Shown here in pieces: positions 25,158-32,239 of a DNA stretch of 64,000 nucleotides. The DNA is taken from positions 1 to 64,000 of the forward strand of contig NZ_JOBF01000007.1 of NCBI RefSeq assembly GCF_000718635.1. Direction: 5' to 3'. Both the position numbers and the translations under genes were made by a program. The first letter of the stretch is position 1. Each line of letters begins with the position of its first letter. Below the pieces are notes generated by a model. The model saw nothing but the letters and a program-made list of their open reading frames with translations. It was not told the DNA's origin and did no database searches. The stretch is from Streptomyces varsoviensis. GTDB taxonomy: Bacteria > Actinomycetota > Actinomycetes > Streptomycetales > Streptomycetaceae.

Positions 25158-26155
25158 CGGCGCTCCTCGGGCGCGCCGGGCTCGACCACGACGCGGCCGG
25201 TGGTGGTGCCGTCGGCGACGCGCTGCACGGCGTCGGCCGCGCCGGCGAGCGGTACGCGGTCGCCGATGAGCGGCTTGACCTTGCCGTCGGCGGCGAGCTT
25301 GGTCAGCTCGTCGTGGCAGGCGCGTACCGCGTCGGGGTCCTTGGCGTTGTAGAGGCCCCAGTGGAGGCCGACGATGGAGTAGTTCTTGATGAGCGCGTGG
25401 TTGAGGGCGGCCTTGGGGATCGTGCCGCTCGCGAAGCCGACGACGAGGATACGGCCCTCGAAGGCGACGCACTTGGTGGACTGGGTGAAGGCGTCGCCGC
25501 CGACGGGGTCGTAGACGACGTCGGCGCCGCGACCGCCGGTGGCCTCCTTGACGACCGTGACGACGTCCTCCACGCGGCGGTCGACGACGAGGTCGCAGCC
25601 CAGCTCGCGGGCGGCGGCAGCCTTGCGGGGGCCGCCGACGACGCCGATGACGGTGGCGCCGGCGGCCTTGCCGAGCTGTACGGCCGCGCTGCCGACGCCG
25701 CCGGCCGCGGCGTGCACGAGAAGGGTCTCGCCGGCCGCCAGGCGCGCCCGGCGGTGCAGGCCGAACCAGCCGGTCTGGTAGCCGATGTGCAGGGCGGCGG
25801 CCTCGGCGTCGTCCAGCGCCTCGGGGGCGGGGAGCACGGTGTGCGCGCCGACGACCGCGCGCTCGGCGAAGGCCCCCGCGGGGAGCGCGGGCTGCGCGAG
25901 GACGCGCGCGCCGATCTCCCCTTCCGCGCCGTCGCCGAGCGCGAGGATCTCGGCGCACAGTTCGACGCCGGGGGTGAACGGCAGCGGCGGCCGGACCTGG
26001 TACTGGCCCCGGCACAGCAGCGCGTCGGGGAAGTTGACGTTCGCGGCCCGCACGCCGAGCAGCAGCTCCCCGGCTCCGGGCGCCGGCTCGGCCACCTCCT
26101 CCAGCCGCATCACGTCGCGGGGTTCGCCGTTCTCGTGCACTCGCCATGCCAGCAT
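25154..26155 (-). CDS. MDR-family NADPH:quinone oxidoreductase
   Basis: A 333-residue medium-chain dehydrogenase/reductase of the zinc-free quinone oxidoreductase group. The N-terminal GroES-like domain contains NVNFPDALLCRGQYQ, and the nucleotide motif is HAAAGGVGSAAVQLGKAAG. The ATG at 26155 has GGGAGG upstream; the longer frame to 26257 reads through the operator region and is rejected. It heads the minus-strand operon with two acyl-CoA dehydrogenases. Its physiological electron acceptor cannot be read from sequence; enoyl reductase activity is an alternative. Confidence 0.86.
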   Translation of the reverse strand: MLAWRVHENGEPRDVMRLEEVAEPAPGAGELLLGVRAANVNFPDALLCRGQYQVRPPLPFTPGVELCAEILALGDGAEGEIGARVLAQPALPAGAFAERAVVGAHTVLPAPEALDDAEAAALHIGYQTGWFGLHRRARLAAGETLLVHAAAGGVGSAAVQLGKAAGATVIGVVGGPRKAAAARELGCDLVVDRRVEDVVTVVKEATGGRGADVVYDPVGGDAFTQSTKCVAFEGRILVVGFASGTIPKAALNHALIKNYSIVGLHWGLYNAKDPDAVRACHDELTKLAADGKVKPLIGDRVPLAGAADAVQRVADGTTTGRVVVEPGAPEERR

Positions 26156-26211
26156 TTGCGTGGCCTCCCACAGAACCGTCTCGCCTACGCGCGCGTCCCG
26201 CGCTGGCCGCA

Positions 26212-26227
26212 TACTAACCAGTCGGTA
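26212..26227. promoter_or_regulatory. TetR-type operator upstream of the MDR/acyl-CoA dehydrogenase operon
   Basis: The 16-mer TACTAACCAGTCGGTA is an imperfect palindrome in which all mismatches are transitions (TACYRACYRGTYRGTA). It lies 57 bp upstream of the MDR start. The pattern matches operators of TetR repressors of fatty-acid and branched-chain degradation operons. No tetR gene adjoins it, so the regulator must be encoded elsewhere. Confidence 0.6.
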
Positions 26228-26532
26228 TTTGAGAGGGACAGGGGTCGCCGGGCGCACCCGGCACGCGTCCGCCGGGTGCGCGGAGGCTGGGGGCGGCCGT
26301 GCGCACGGCCCGACCGCACCACGTGTACGGCCGCCGGGCAGCGGGCCGGGCGAACCGCCCCGACGTCCGTCACGTCCGACGGCGGGGCGCCGGGGCCGCC
26401 CAGAACAGCGGCTCGCCGGCGCCTGGGGCCCGCGCCGGGGCGGGGGTACGGAGGCCGGGGCGTGCGTGTGCCGGCCGTACGCGCGTCAGCGACCGTACCC
26501 GCGTCACCGGCCGTACGCGCGTCAGCGGCCTG
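26228..26532. other. Intergenic region with an 18-bp triple repeat
   Basis: About 300 bp of GC-rich DNA without a credible gene. Its only ordered element is three 18-bp units (CCGTACGCGCGTCAGCGA and variants) at 26475, 26493 and 26511, directly next to the 3' end of the LacI-type gene. Confidence 0.6.
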
Positions 26533-27573
26533 TCAGGCCGCCGGGCCGCTGGAGCCGCGCGGCTCCAGGGTCGGCAGGTCGTCCTGGATGCGGACCGCCG
26601 TGCCGCCGTCGAGGAGGGCTATGAGCTGTTCGGCGGCGTGGCGGCCGAAGGTGGCGGTGTCGCGGGTGAGGGCGGTGAGGGCGGGGTGGGTGGCGCGGCA
26701 GAGGACGGAGTCGTCCCAGGCGACGATGGAGAGCCGGTCCGGCACGGCGACGCCGCGCTCGGAGGCGACGGCCAGGCCCGCGACCGCCATCACGTCGTTG
26801 TCGTAGACGAGCGCGGTGGGCGGCGGGTCGCCGGCCAGCACCCGCCGGGTGGCCTCGGCGCCGCCCGTGTCGGAGTAGTCGGTGGTCACCGAGCGCGCCT
26901 CGGGCAGGCCCCGCCGGTCGGCCTCGGCGCGCAGGGAGGCCATCCGGGCCTGGGTGTGGGCGAGTTCGGGCAGGCCGGCGATGTGCACGATGCGGCGGTG
27001 GCCGAGGCCGTACAGGTGGTCGACGATCGAGGCCATCGCGCCCGCGTCGTCGGCCCAGATGTTGGATATGGCGTGGCCGCCGGCGCGGGCGGCGCCCGTG
27101 GAGCCGACGACCACGGCGGGCAGTCCCAGTTCGTCGAGGAGCGCGGGGCGCGGGTCGTCGTCGCGGGGGTCGACGACGAGCAGGCCGTCCACGCGGTGCT
27201 CGGCCCACCAGCGGCGGTAGACCTCGCACTCGGCGTCGATGTCCTCGACGACCTGGAAGAGCAGGCCGAGCCGGCGGTGCGAGAGGACTTCCTGGACGCC
27301 GGAGACGAGCTGGAGGAAGAACGACTCGACGCCGAGGGTGCGGGCCGGGCGCGCGAGGACCAGCCCGATGGTGGCGGAGCCCTCGCCGGAGAGCGCCCGG
27401 GCGGCGGTGCTGGGCTGCCAGCCGAGCTGTTCGGCGACGCGGCGGATGCGGTCGCGGGTGGTCTCGGAGACGCCGGGGCGGTCGTTGAGCGCGAAGGACA
27501 CCGCGCTCTCCGAGACGCCGGCCCGGCGCGCGATGTCCTTCATCGTAGGTCGTCTGGCCGGCGTGCGGCGCAT
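26533..27573 (-). CDS. LacI-family repressor of the N-glycan locus
   Basis: A 346-residue LacI/GalR regulator. The N-terminal HTH is MKDIARRAGVSESAVSFALN with the hinge helix STAARALSGEG, and a periplasmic-binding-protein-like sensor domain follows. The ATG at 27573 has AGGGAGAG upstream; an ATG at 27543 directly at the HTH is the alternative. It is divergent from the sugar transporter genes, and two 16-bp palindromes with the GCGC core typical of this family lie between. It probably releases when a mannose- or GlcNAc-containing glycan is present. Confidence 0.9.
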   Translation of the reverse strand: MRRTPARRPTMKDIARRAGVSESAVSFALNDRPGVSETTRDRIRRVAEQLGWQPSTAARALSGEGSATIGLVLARPARTLGVESFFLQLVSGVQEVLSHRRLGLLFQVVEDIDAECEVYRRWWAEHRVDGLLVVDPRDDDPRPALLDELGLPAVVVGSTGAARAGGHAISNIWADDAGAMASIVDHLYGLGHRRIVHIAGLPELAHTQARMASLRAEADRRGLPEARSVTTDYSDTGGAEATRRVLAGDPPPTALVYDNDVMAVAGLAVASERGVAVPDRLSIVAWDDSVLCRATHPALTALTRDTATFGRHAAEQLIALLDGGTAVRIQDDLPTLEPRGSSGPAA

Positions 27574-27625
27574 GTGTCTCTCCCTGCTCCCCCGCCCGCC
27601 GGGGCAGCTCCGGCGGGTCCGTTCC

Positions 27626-27665
27626 ACTAAAGCGCTTGAGTGACAACACACTAAAGCGCATTAGT
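27626..27665. promoter_or_regulatory. Two LacI-type operators in the divergent promoter region
   Basis: ACTAAAGCGCTTGAGT (27626-27641) and ACTAAAGCGCATTAGT (27650-27665) are each palindromic at 14 of 16 positions around a central CG and are 24 bp apart. A TTGACT -35-like element follows at 27680-27685. They should bind the adjacent LacI protein and control both its own gene and the transporter operon. Confidence 0.82.
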
Positions 27666-27751
27666 CTTCCGCGGAAGTATTGACTTAATCCTTCTTCGGG
27701 GCGAAAGTTTTGTCCGCCCCCTCCTGGCCCGATCGAAGGAGCTCGTCGGCC

Positions 27752-29050
27752 ATGCCCATATCCCGTAGAACCCTTGCCCTCGCCGCACCGGCGCTCGCCT
27801 GTGCCCTGACGCTCACCGCCTGCGGTTCGGGCGGTGACAGCGGTGGCGGCAGCAGCGCCTCCGGCAAGATCGAGGGCGACATCAGCTTCCAGACCTGGAA
27901 TCTGCGCGCCGGCTTCAAGGACTACTTCGAAGGTCTGGTCAAGGAGTTCGAGAAGCAGAACCCCGGCGTCAAGGTGAAGTGGCTGGACCAGCCGGCCGAG
28001 AACTACGCCGACAAGCTGAGCGCGGACGCCGGCGCGGGCACGCTGCCCGATGTGGTGAACCTCTCACCGGACCTGGCCTATCCGCTCGCCAAGGCCGGCG
28101 TGCTGATGAACATGGACAAGGAGCCGGCCACCTCGAAGTTCAAGGGCGAGTACACGCCCGAGGGGTGGAAGGGCACCGCGATGCCCGGCCTCGACGGCTC
28201 GTACGCCTTCCCCTGGTATCTGAACACCGGCCCGCTGTTCTACAACAAGGACCTGTTCAAGAAGGCCGGGCTCGACCCGGAGAAGCCGCCGAAGACGTTC
28301 GACGACCTGTTCACCGACGCCAACAAGATGGCGAAGGAGTCCGGCGGCAAGATAGCCACCCTGGCGTCCACGCCGGCCATCGAGGACATGGGCCGCTACG
28401 GCGTCAAGCTGATGAACGCGGATTCCACGGAGTTCACGTACAACGAGCCGAAGGGCGTGGAGTTCCTCACCAAGTACAAGGAGCTCTACGACAGCGGCGG
28501 GCTGGACGCGCAGGCGCTCACCAACACCCCCGAGAAGTCGGGCCAGAAGTTCCTGGAGCAGAAGGTCGCCATGAATCCGGGCAGCGCCCTGGACCTGTCG
28601 AACTTCAAGAAGAACGCGCCCTCGCTCTACAAGAACCTGGGCATCACGGACGCGCCCAACAACAACGGCAAGCCCAACATGTACGTGATGGGTCTGGCCG
28701 TGAACAACCAGAGCAAGCACAAGGCAGCCGCCATCGCCTTCGCGCACTTCGTCACCAACAAGCAGAACCAGGAGTCCTTCGGGCACAAGGTCGCCGTCTT
28801 CCCCAGCACCAAGGGGTCGCTGGAGGAGCCGTACTGGACGAAGGAGGACGGCACCGACGAGGGGCGCGTCCGAGTCGCCTCGGCCAAGATGCTCAAGGGC
28901 GCGGTGAATTACACGCCGGTCGTCCTCAGTGACGAGATGAAGACGATTCTGAAGAACGAGGTCGCCAAGGCCCTGCAAGGCAAGAAGTCGCCGAAGCAGG
29001 CGCTCGACGAGGCCGTCGCACAGAGCAACAAGCTGCTCAAGCAGAACTGA
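27752..29050 (+). CDS. Sugar ABC transporter substrate-binding lipoprotein
   Basis: A 432-residue CUT1-type solute-binding protein. The signal peptide starts MPISRRTLAL and ends in a lipobox LTAC, with Cys24 as the lipidated residue, followed by a Gly/Ser linker. The mature part shows the family's FQTWNLRAGFKDYFEGLVKE and TGPLFYNKDLFKKAGLD segments. It captures an oligosaccharide outside the cell for the two permeases downstream. The ATG at 27752 follows GAAGGAG; the extension from 27710 lacks one. Substrate assignment to N-glycan fragments comes from the downstream hydrolases. Confidence 0.9.
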   Translation: MPISRRTLALAAPALACALTLTACGSGGDSGGGSSASGKIEGDISFQTWNLRAGFKDYFEGLVKEFEKQNPGVKVKWLDQPAENYADKLSADAGAGTLPDVVNLSPDLAYPLAKAGVLMNMDKEPATSKFKGEYTPEGWKGTAMPGLDGSYAFPWYLNTGPLFYNKDLFKKAGLDPEKPPKTFDDLFTDANKMAKESGGKIATLASTPAIEDMGRYGVKLMNADSTEFTYNEPKGVEFLTKYKELYDSGGLDAQALTNTPEKSGQKFLEQKVAMNPGSALDLSNFKKNAPSLYKNLGITDAPNNNGKPNMYVMGLAVNNQSKHKAAAIAFAHFVTNKQNQESFGHKVAVFPSTKGSLEEPYWTKEDGTDEGRVRVASAKMLKGAVNYTPVVLSDEMKTILKNEVAKALQGKKSPKQALDEAVAQSNKLLKQN

Positions 29051-29061
29051 CGGTAAAGAAC

Positions 29062-29955
29062 ATGGAACGGCCCGCCAAGCGCATCCGCACCCATAGGGCG
29101 ATCAGTCCCTGGCTCTTTCTGCTGCCCGGCGTCGGAGTCATCGCCGCCTTCAACCTGTATCCCTTCTTCACCACCATCTACAAGGCGTTCACCGACGCCC
29201 GCACACTGACCTCGGGCAACTGGGTCGGTCTCCAGAATTTCCAGACGATGATCCACGATGATCAGTTCTGGACCGCGCTGCGCAACAGCGGGCTGTACGT
29301 GCTCCTGGTGGTGCCCTTCACCGTTCTGCTCCCCCTGCTGCTGGCCATGCTGGTGCAGAAGCAGATGCCCGGTATCGCCTTCTTCCGCTCCGCGTTCTAC
29401 ACCCCGGTCGTGGCGTCCGTCGTGGTCGTCGGCCTGATCTGGGTGTGGATTCTGGACGACCGGGGCCTGGTCAACGGCATTCTCAATGTCCTCGGGGCGG
29501 GCCCCGTCAAGTTCCTGGGCGATCAGTGGCTGCTGCTGCTGAGCGCGATGGCCCTGACCATCTGGAAGGGCCTCGGGTACTACATGATCATTTACCTGGC
29601 GGCGCTCGCCAATGTGCCGCAGGAGCTGCACGAGGCGGCGGCCGTCGACGGGGCCGGGCCCATCCGCCGGTTCGTCTCCGTCACCATGCCCTCCGTCCGC
29701 CCCACGATGGTGCTGGTCGGCGCGCTCTCCTCGGTGAACGCCTTCAAGGTCTTCTCGGAGGTCTTCCTGCTGGCCGGTCCGGCCGGCGGCCCGGCGGGCG
29801 AGGACACCACGCTCGTCATGCTCGTCCAGCGGGTGGGCACCGGCCTCAACGGCCGGGTGGGCTACGCCTCGGCCATCTCGCTGATCGTTTTCGTCATCGC
29901 ACTGCTGCTGATGCTTCTGGTGCTGCGCGCCGACCGCAAGGAGGAGCCCCGGTGA
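29062..29955 (+). CDS. Sugar ABC transporter permease 1 (MalF-type)
   Basis: A 297-residue inner-membrane permease with about six hydrophobic segments (first PWLFLLPGVGVIAAFNLYPF) and the EAA loop EAAAVDGAGPIRRF that contacts the ATPase. It starts 11 bp after the binding protein, and its TGA overlaps the GTG of permease 2. No ATPase gene is present in the operon; Streptomyces CUT1 importers generally share the multipurpose ATPase MsiK encoded elsewhere. Confidence 0.93.
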   Translation: MERPAKRIRTHRAISPWLFLLPGVGVIAAFNLYPFFTTIYKAFTDARTLTSGNWVGLQNFQTMIHDDQFWTALRNSGLYVLLVVPFTVLLPLLLAMLVQKQMPGIAFFRSAFYTPVVASVVVVGLIWVWILDDRGLVNGILNVLGAGPVKFLGDQWLLLLSAMALTIWKGLGYYMIIYLAALANVPQELHEAAAVDGAGPIRRFVSVTMPSVRPTMVLVGALSSVNAFKVFSEVFLLAGPAGGPAGEDTTLVMLVQRVGTGLNGRVGYASAISLIVFVIALLLMLLVLRADRKEEPR

Positions 29956-30782
29956 AGCGCCTTTCCGGGTGGGAGAAGACCCTCCGCTACGTCCTGCTCC
30001 TCGTCGTCCTCGCCATCACCGTCGGCCCGTTCCTGTGGCAGCTCTCGACCTCGCTCAAGGGCACCACCGAGGACATCTACACCTATCCTCCGAAGCTGCT
30101 GCCCGAGCACCCGACGCTCAAGAACTACTCCGGCGTCGCCGACATCATCCCGGTCTGGGACTACGCGCTGAACTCGCTGAAGGTCGCCCTCACCAACGTG
30201 GTGACCAACGTGATCGGCGCGTCCATGGCCGGCTACGCGCTGGCCCGGCTCCGCTTCAAGGGCCGCAAGATCGCGGGGCTGGCCGTCGCGATGGCGCTGC
30301 TCGTGCCGCTGGAGGCCATCATCATCGCGCAGTTCACGATGATGCGGGACCTCAGCCTCAACAACACGCTCGTCGCCGTGGTGCTGCCGGGCGCGGTCAG
30401 CGCCCTGAACGTGATGCTGATGCGCAACGCGTTCTCCAACCTGCCGTACGAGATCGAGGAGGCCGCCGTCATCGACGGCGCCAACGTCTGGCAGCGGTTC
30501 GTGCGGATCGCGCTCCCCTCGGTCAAGGGGACCATCGCGGTCGTCGCGATCTTCGCCTTCATGGGCGCCTGGGACGACTTCCTGTGGCCGCTGATCGTGC
30601 TGTCCGACTCCTCGAACTTCACGCTGACCGTCGGCCTGAACTTCCTGCACGGCACGTTCCAGCAGAACCCGCGCCTCGTCGCCGCCGGCACGATCATCGC
30701 GGTGGCGCCGCTCATCGTGATGTTCGCCTGCCTCCAGCGGTTCTTCTTCCGCGGCGTGGGCGAGGGCGCCGTCAAGGGCTGA
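29952..30782 (+). CDS. Sugar ABC transporter permease 2 (MalG-type)
   Basis: A 276-residue membrane permease beginning VKRLSGWEKTLRYVLLLVV, with about six hydrophobic segments and the EAA loop EEAAVIDGANVWQRF. The GTG at 29952 overlaps the stop of permease 1 (GTGA), so the two half-transporter chains are made together. A long inverted repeat follows its stop and separates it from the glycosidase genes. It pairs with MalF-type permease 1 to import the oligosaccharide. Confidence 0.93.
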   Translation: MKRLSGWEKTLRYVLLLVVLAITVGPFLWQLSTSLKGTTEDIYTYPPKLLPEHPTLKNYSGVADIIPVWDYALNSLKVALTNVVTNVIGASMAGYALARLRFKGRKIAGLAVAMALLVPLEAIIIAQFTMMRDLSLNNTLVAVVLPGAVSALNVMLMRNAFSNLPYEIEEAAVIDGANVWQRFVRIALPSVKGTIAVVAIFAFMGAWDDFLWPLIVLSDSSNFTLTVGLNFLHGTFQQNPRLVAAGTIIAVAPLIVMFACLQRFFFRGVGEGAVKG

Positions 30783-30783
30783 A

Positions 30784-30844
30784 GAGCCTGTGTCATATCC
30801 CGGGCCGGGCGCCCGACGCCTGGCCAGGGATATGACACAGGCTC
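30784..30844. repeat. 61-bp near-perfect inverted repeat, terminator or IS-end remnant
   Basis: Left arm GAGCCTGTGTCATATCCC (30784-30801) and right arm 30827-30844 are exact complements over 18 bp, and pairing extends to 22 of 23. The arm has lower GC than its surroundings and resembles insertion-sequence ends (GAGCCTGTSTCA type). It sits 1 bp after the permease stop and could also terminate transcription between transporter and hydrolases. Confidence 0.75.
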
Positions 30845-30907
30845 GGCCCCGGCCCCGCGCCCCGCACGCACCCCACCCCGTACGACTCCGAACAGGATCT
30901 CCCCCGC

Positions 30908-32164
30908 ATGACCGCACCCCGCTTCGGCGTCAACTACACCCCCACCCGGGGCTGGTTCCACCACTGGCTCGACTTCGACCTCGACGAGGTGCGGGCCGAC
31001 CTCGACTCCATCGCGGAGCTCGGTCTCGACCACATCCGGGTCTTCCCGCTGTGGCCCGTCTTCCAGCCCAACCGCACCCTGATCCGGCCGCGCGCCGTCG
31101 AGCAGCTCGTCCAGCTCGTCGACGCGGCCGGCGAGCGCGGCCTCGATGTGAACGTGGACGGCCTCCAGGGCCACCTGTCCAGCTTCGACTTCATCCCGTC
31201 CTGGACCGCCACCTGGCACCGCCGCAACATGTTCACCGACCCGGACGTCGTCGAGGCCGAGGCCGCGTATCTGCGCACCCTCGCCGCGGCCCTGGCGGAC
31301 CGGCCCAACTTCCTCGGCATGACCGTCGGCAACGAGATCAACCAGTTCTCCGGCGACCCGCACCCCGACCCCGACCGGATCGACGCCGAGCAGGCCGGGA
31401 CGTGGCTGCGCCGGATGGTCGGCGCCTGCGAGGAGGGCGCGCCGGGCAAGATGCACCTGCACGCCTCGTACGACGCCGCCTGGTACCTCGACGGCCACCC
31501 GTTCACCCCCGCGCACTCGGCCCGGATCGGCGCCGCGACCGCCGTGCACTCCTGGGTCTTCAACGGCACCGCGCAGCGCCACGGCCGCGACGGCGTGGCG
31601 ACCGAGCAGCACGCCGCCTATCTCATCGAGCTGTCCAAGGCGTGGGCGCCCGACGCGCACCACCCGGTGTGGCTCCAGGAGGTCGGCGCGCCCGCCCCGC
31701 ACATCCCGGCCGAGCACGCCGCCGCCTTCACCGAGGCGACCGTCGCGAACGCGCTGGACTGCGCGGACGTGTGGGGCGTGACGTGGTGGTGCTCCCACGA
31801 CGTGGACCGCGCCCTGGGCGACTTCCCGGAGCTGGAGTACAACCTCGGGCTGCTCACCAACGACCGCCGCGTCAAGCCCGCGGGCGAGGCCATCGCCCGG
31901 GCCGTACGGGAGTGGCGGGGCCGGGAGTACCGGCCCGCGCCGCGGACCACCGCCCTCGTCCTGGACGCGAGCGGCCTGGACGCTTCCGAGACGGCGCCGG
32001 TGCGCGCGCAGTGCGGGCCGGGCGGCGCGTACTTCGAGGCGTGGACGCGGCTCGCCGCGCGGGGCGTGCGCCCGGCCGCGGTGCTCGCCGAGTCCGCGAA
32101 CGACGCCGCGTACCTGGCGGCGCGCGGCATCACGGAGCTCCTCACCATCGACCAGGTCGCCTGA
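30908..32164 (+). CDS. GH5-like beta-mannosidase (probable GH5_18) for the N-glycan core
   Basis: A 418-residue (beta/alpha)8 glycosidase. Candidate acid/base Glu143 is in VGNEIN and the nucleophile Glu258 is in LQEVGA, the two clan-A positions. There is no signal peptide, so it works in the cytoplasm. GH5 subfamily 18 enzymes in actinobacteria and bifidobacteria cut the Man-beta-1,4-GlcNAc left from N-glycans; the neighbouring GH85 and GH38 genes make this the best reading. The start at 30908 has AGGATC about 10 nt upstream. Assignment to subfamily 18 is from context and would need a family search. Confidence 0.78.
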   Translation: MTAPRFGVNYTPTRGWFHHWLDFDLDEVRADLDSIAELGLDHIRVFPLWPVFQPNRTLIRPRAVEQLVQLVDAAGERGLDVNVDGLQGHLSSFDFIPSWTATWHRRNMFTDPDVVEAEAAYLRTLAAALADRPNFLGMTVGNEINQFSGDPHPDPDRIDAEQAGTWLRRMVGACEEGAPGKMHLHASYDAAWYLDGHPFTPAHSARIGAATAVHSWVFNGTAQRHGRDGVATEQHAAYLIELSKAWAPDAHHPVWLQEVGAPAPHIPAEHAAAFTEATVANALDCADVWGVTWWCSHDVDRALGDFPELEYNLGLLTNDRRVKPAGEAIARAVREWRGREYRPAPRTTALVLDASGLDASETAPVRAQCGPGGAYFEAWTRLAARGVRPAAVLAESANDAAYLAARGITELLTIDQVA

Positions 32165-32239
32165 GCTTCGAGCTTCGAGCTTCGGCGACCGATCGCAGCA
32201 CCTTCGAGTCCTCGTCACCCCCGCGCAAAGGAGCGCACC

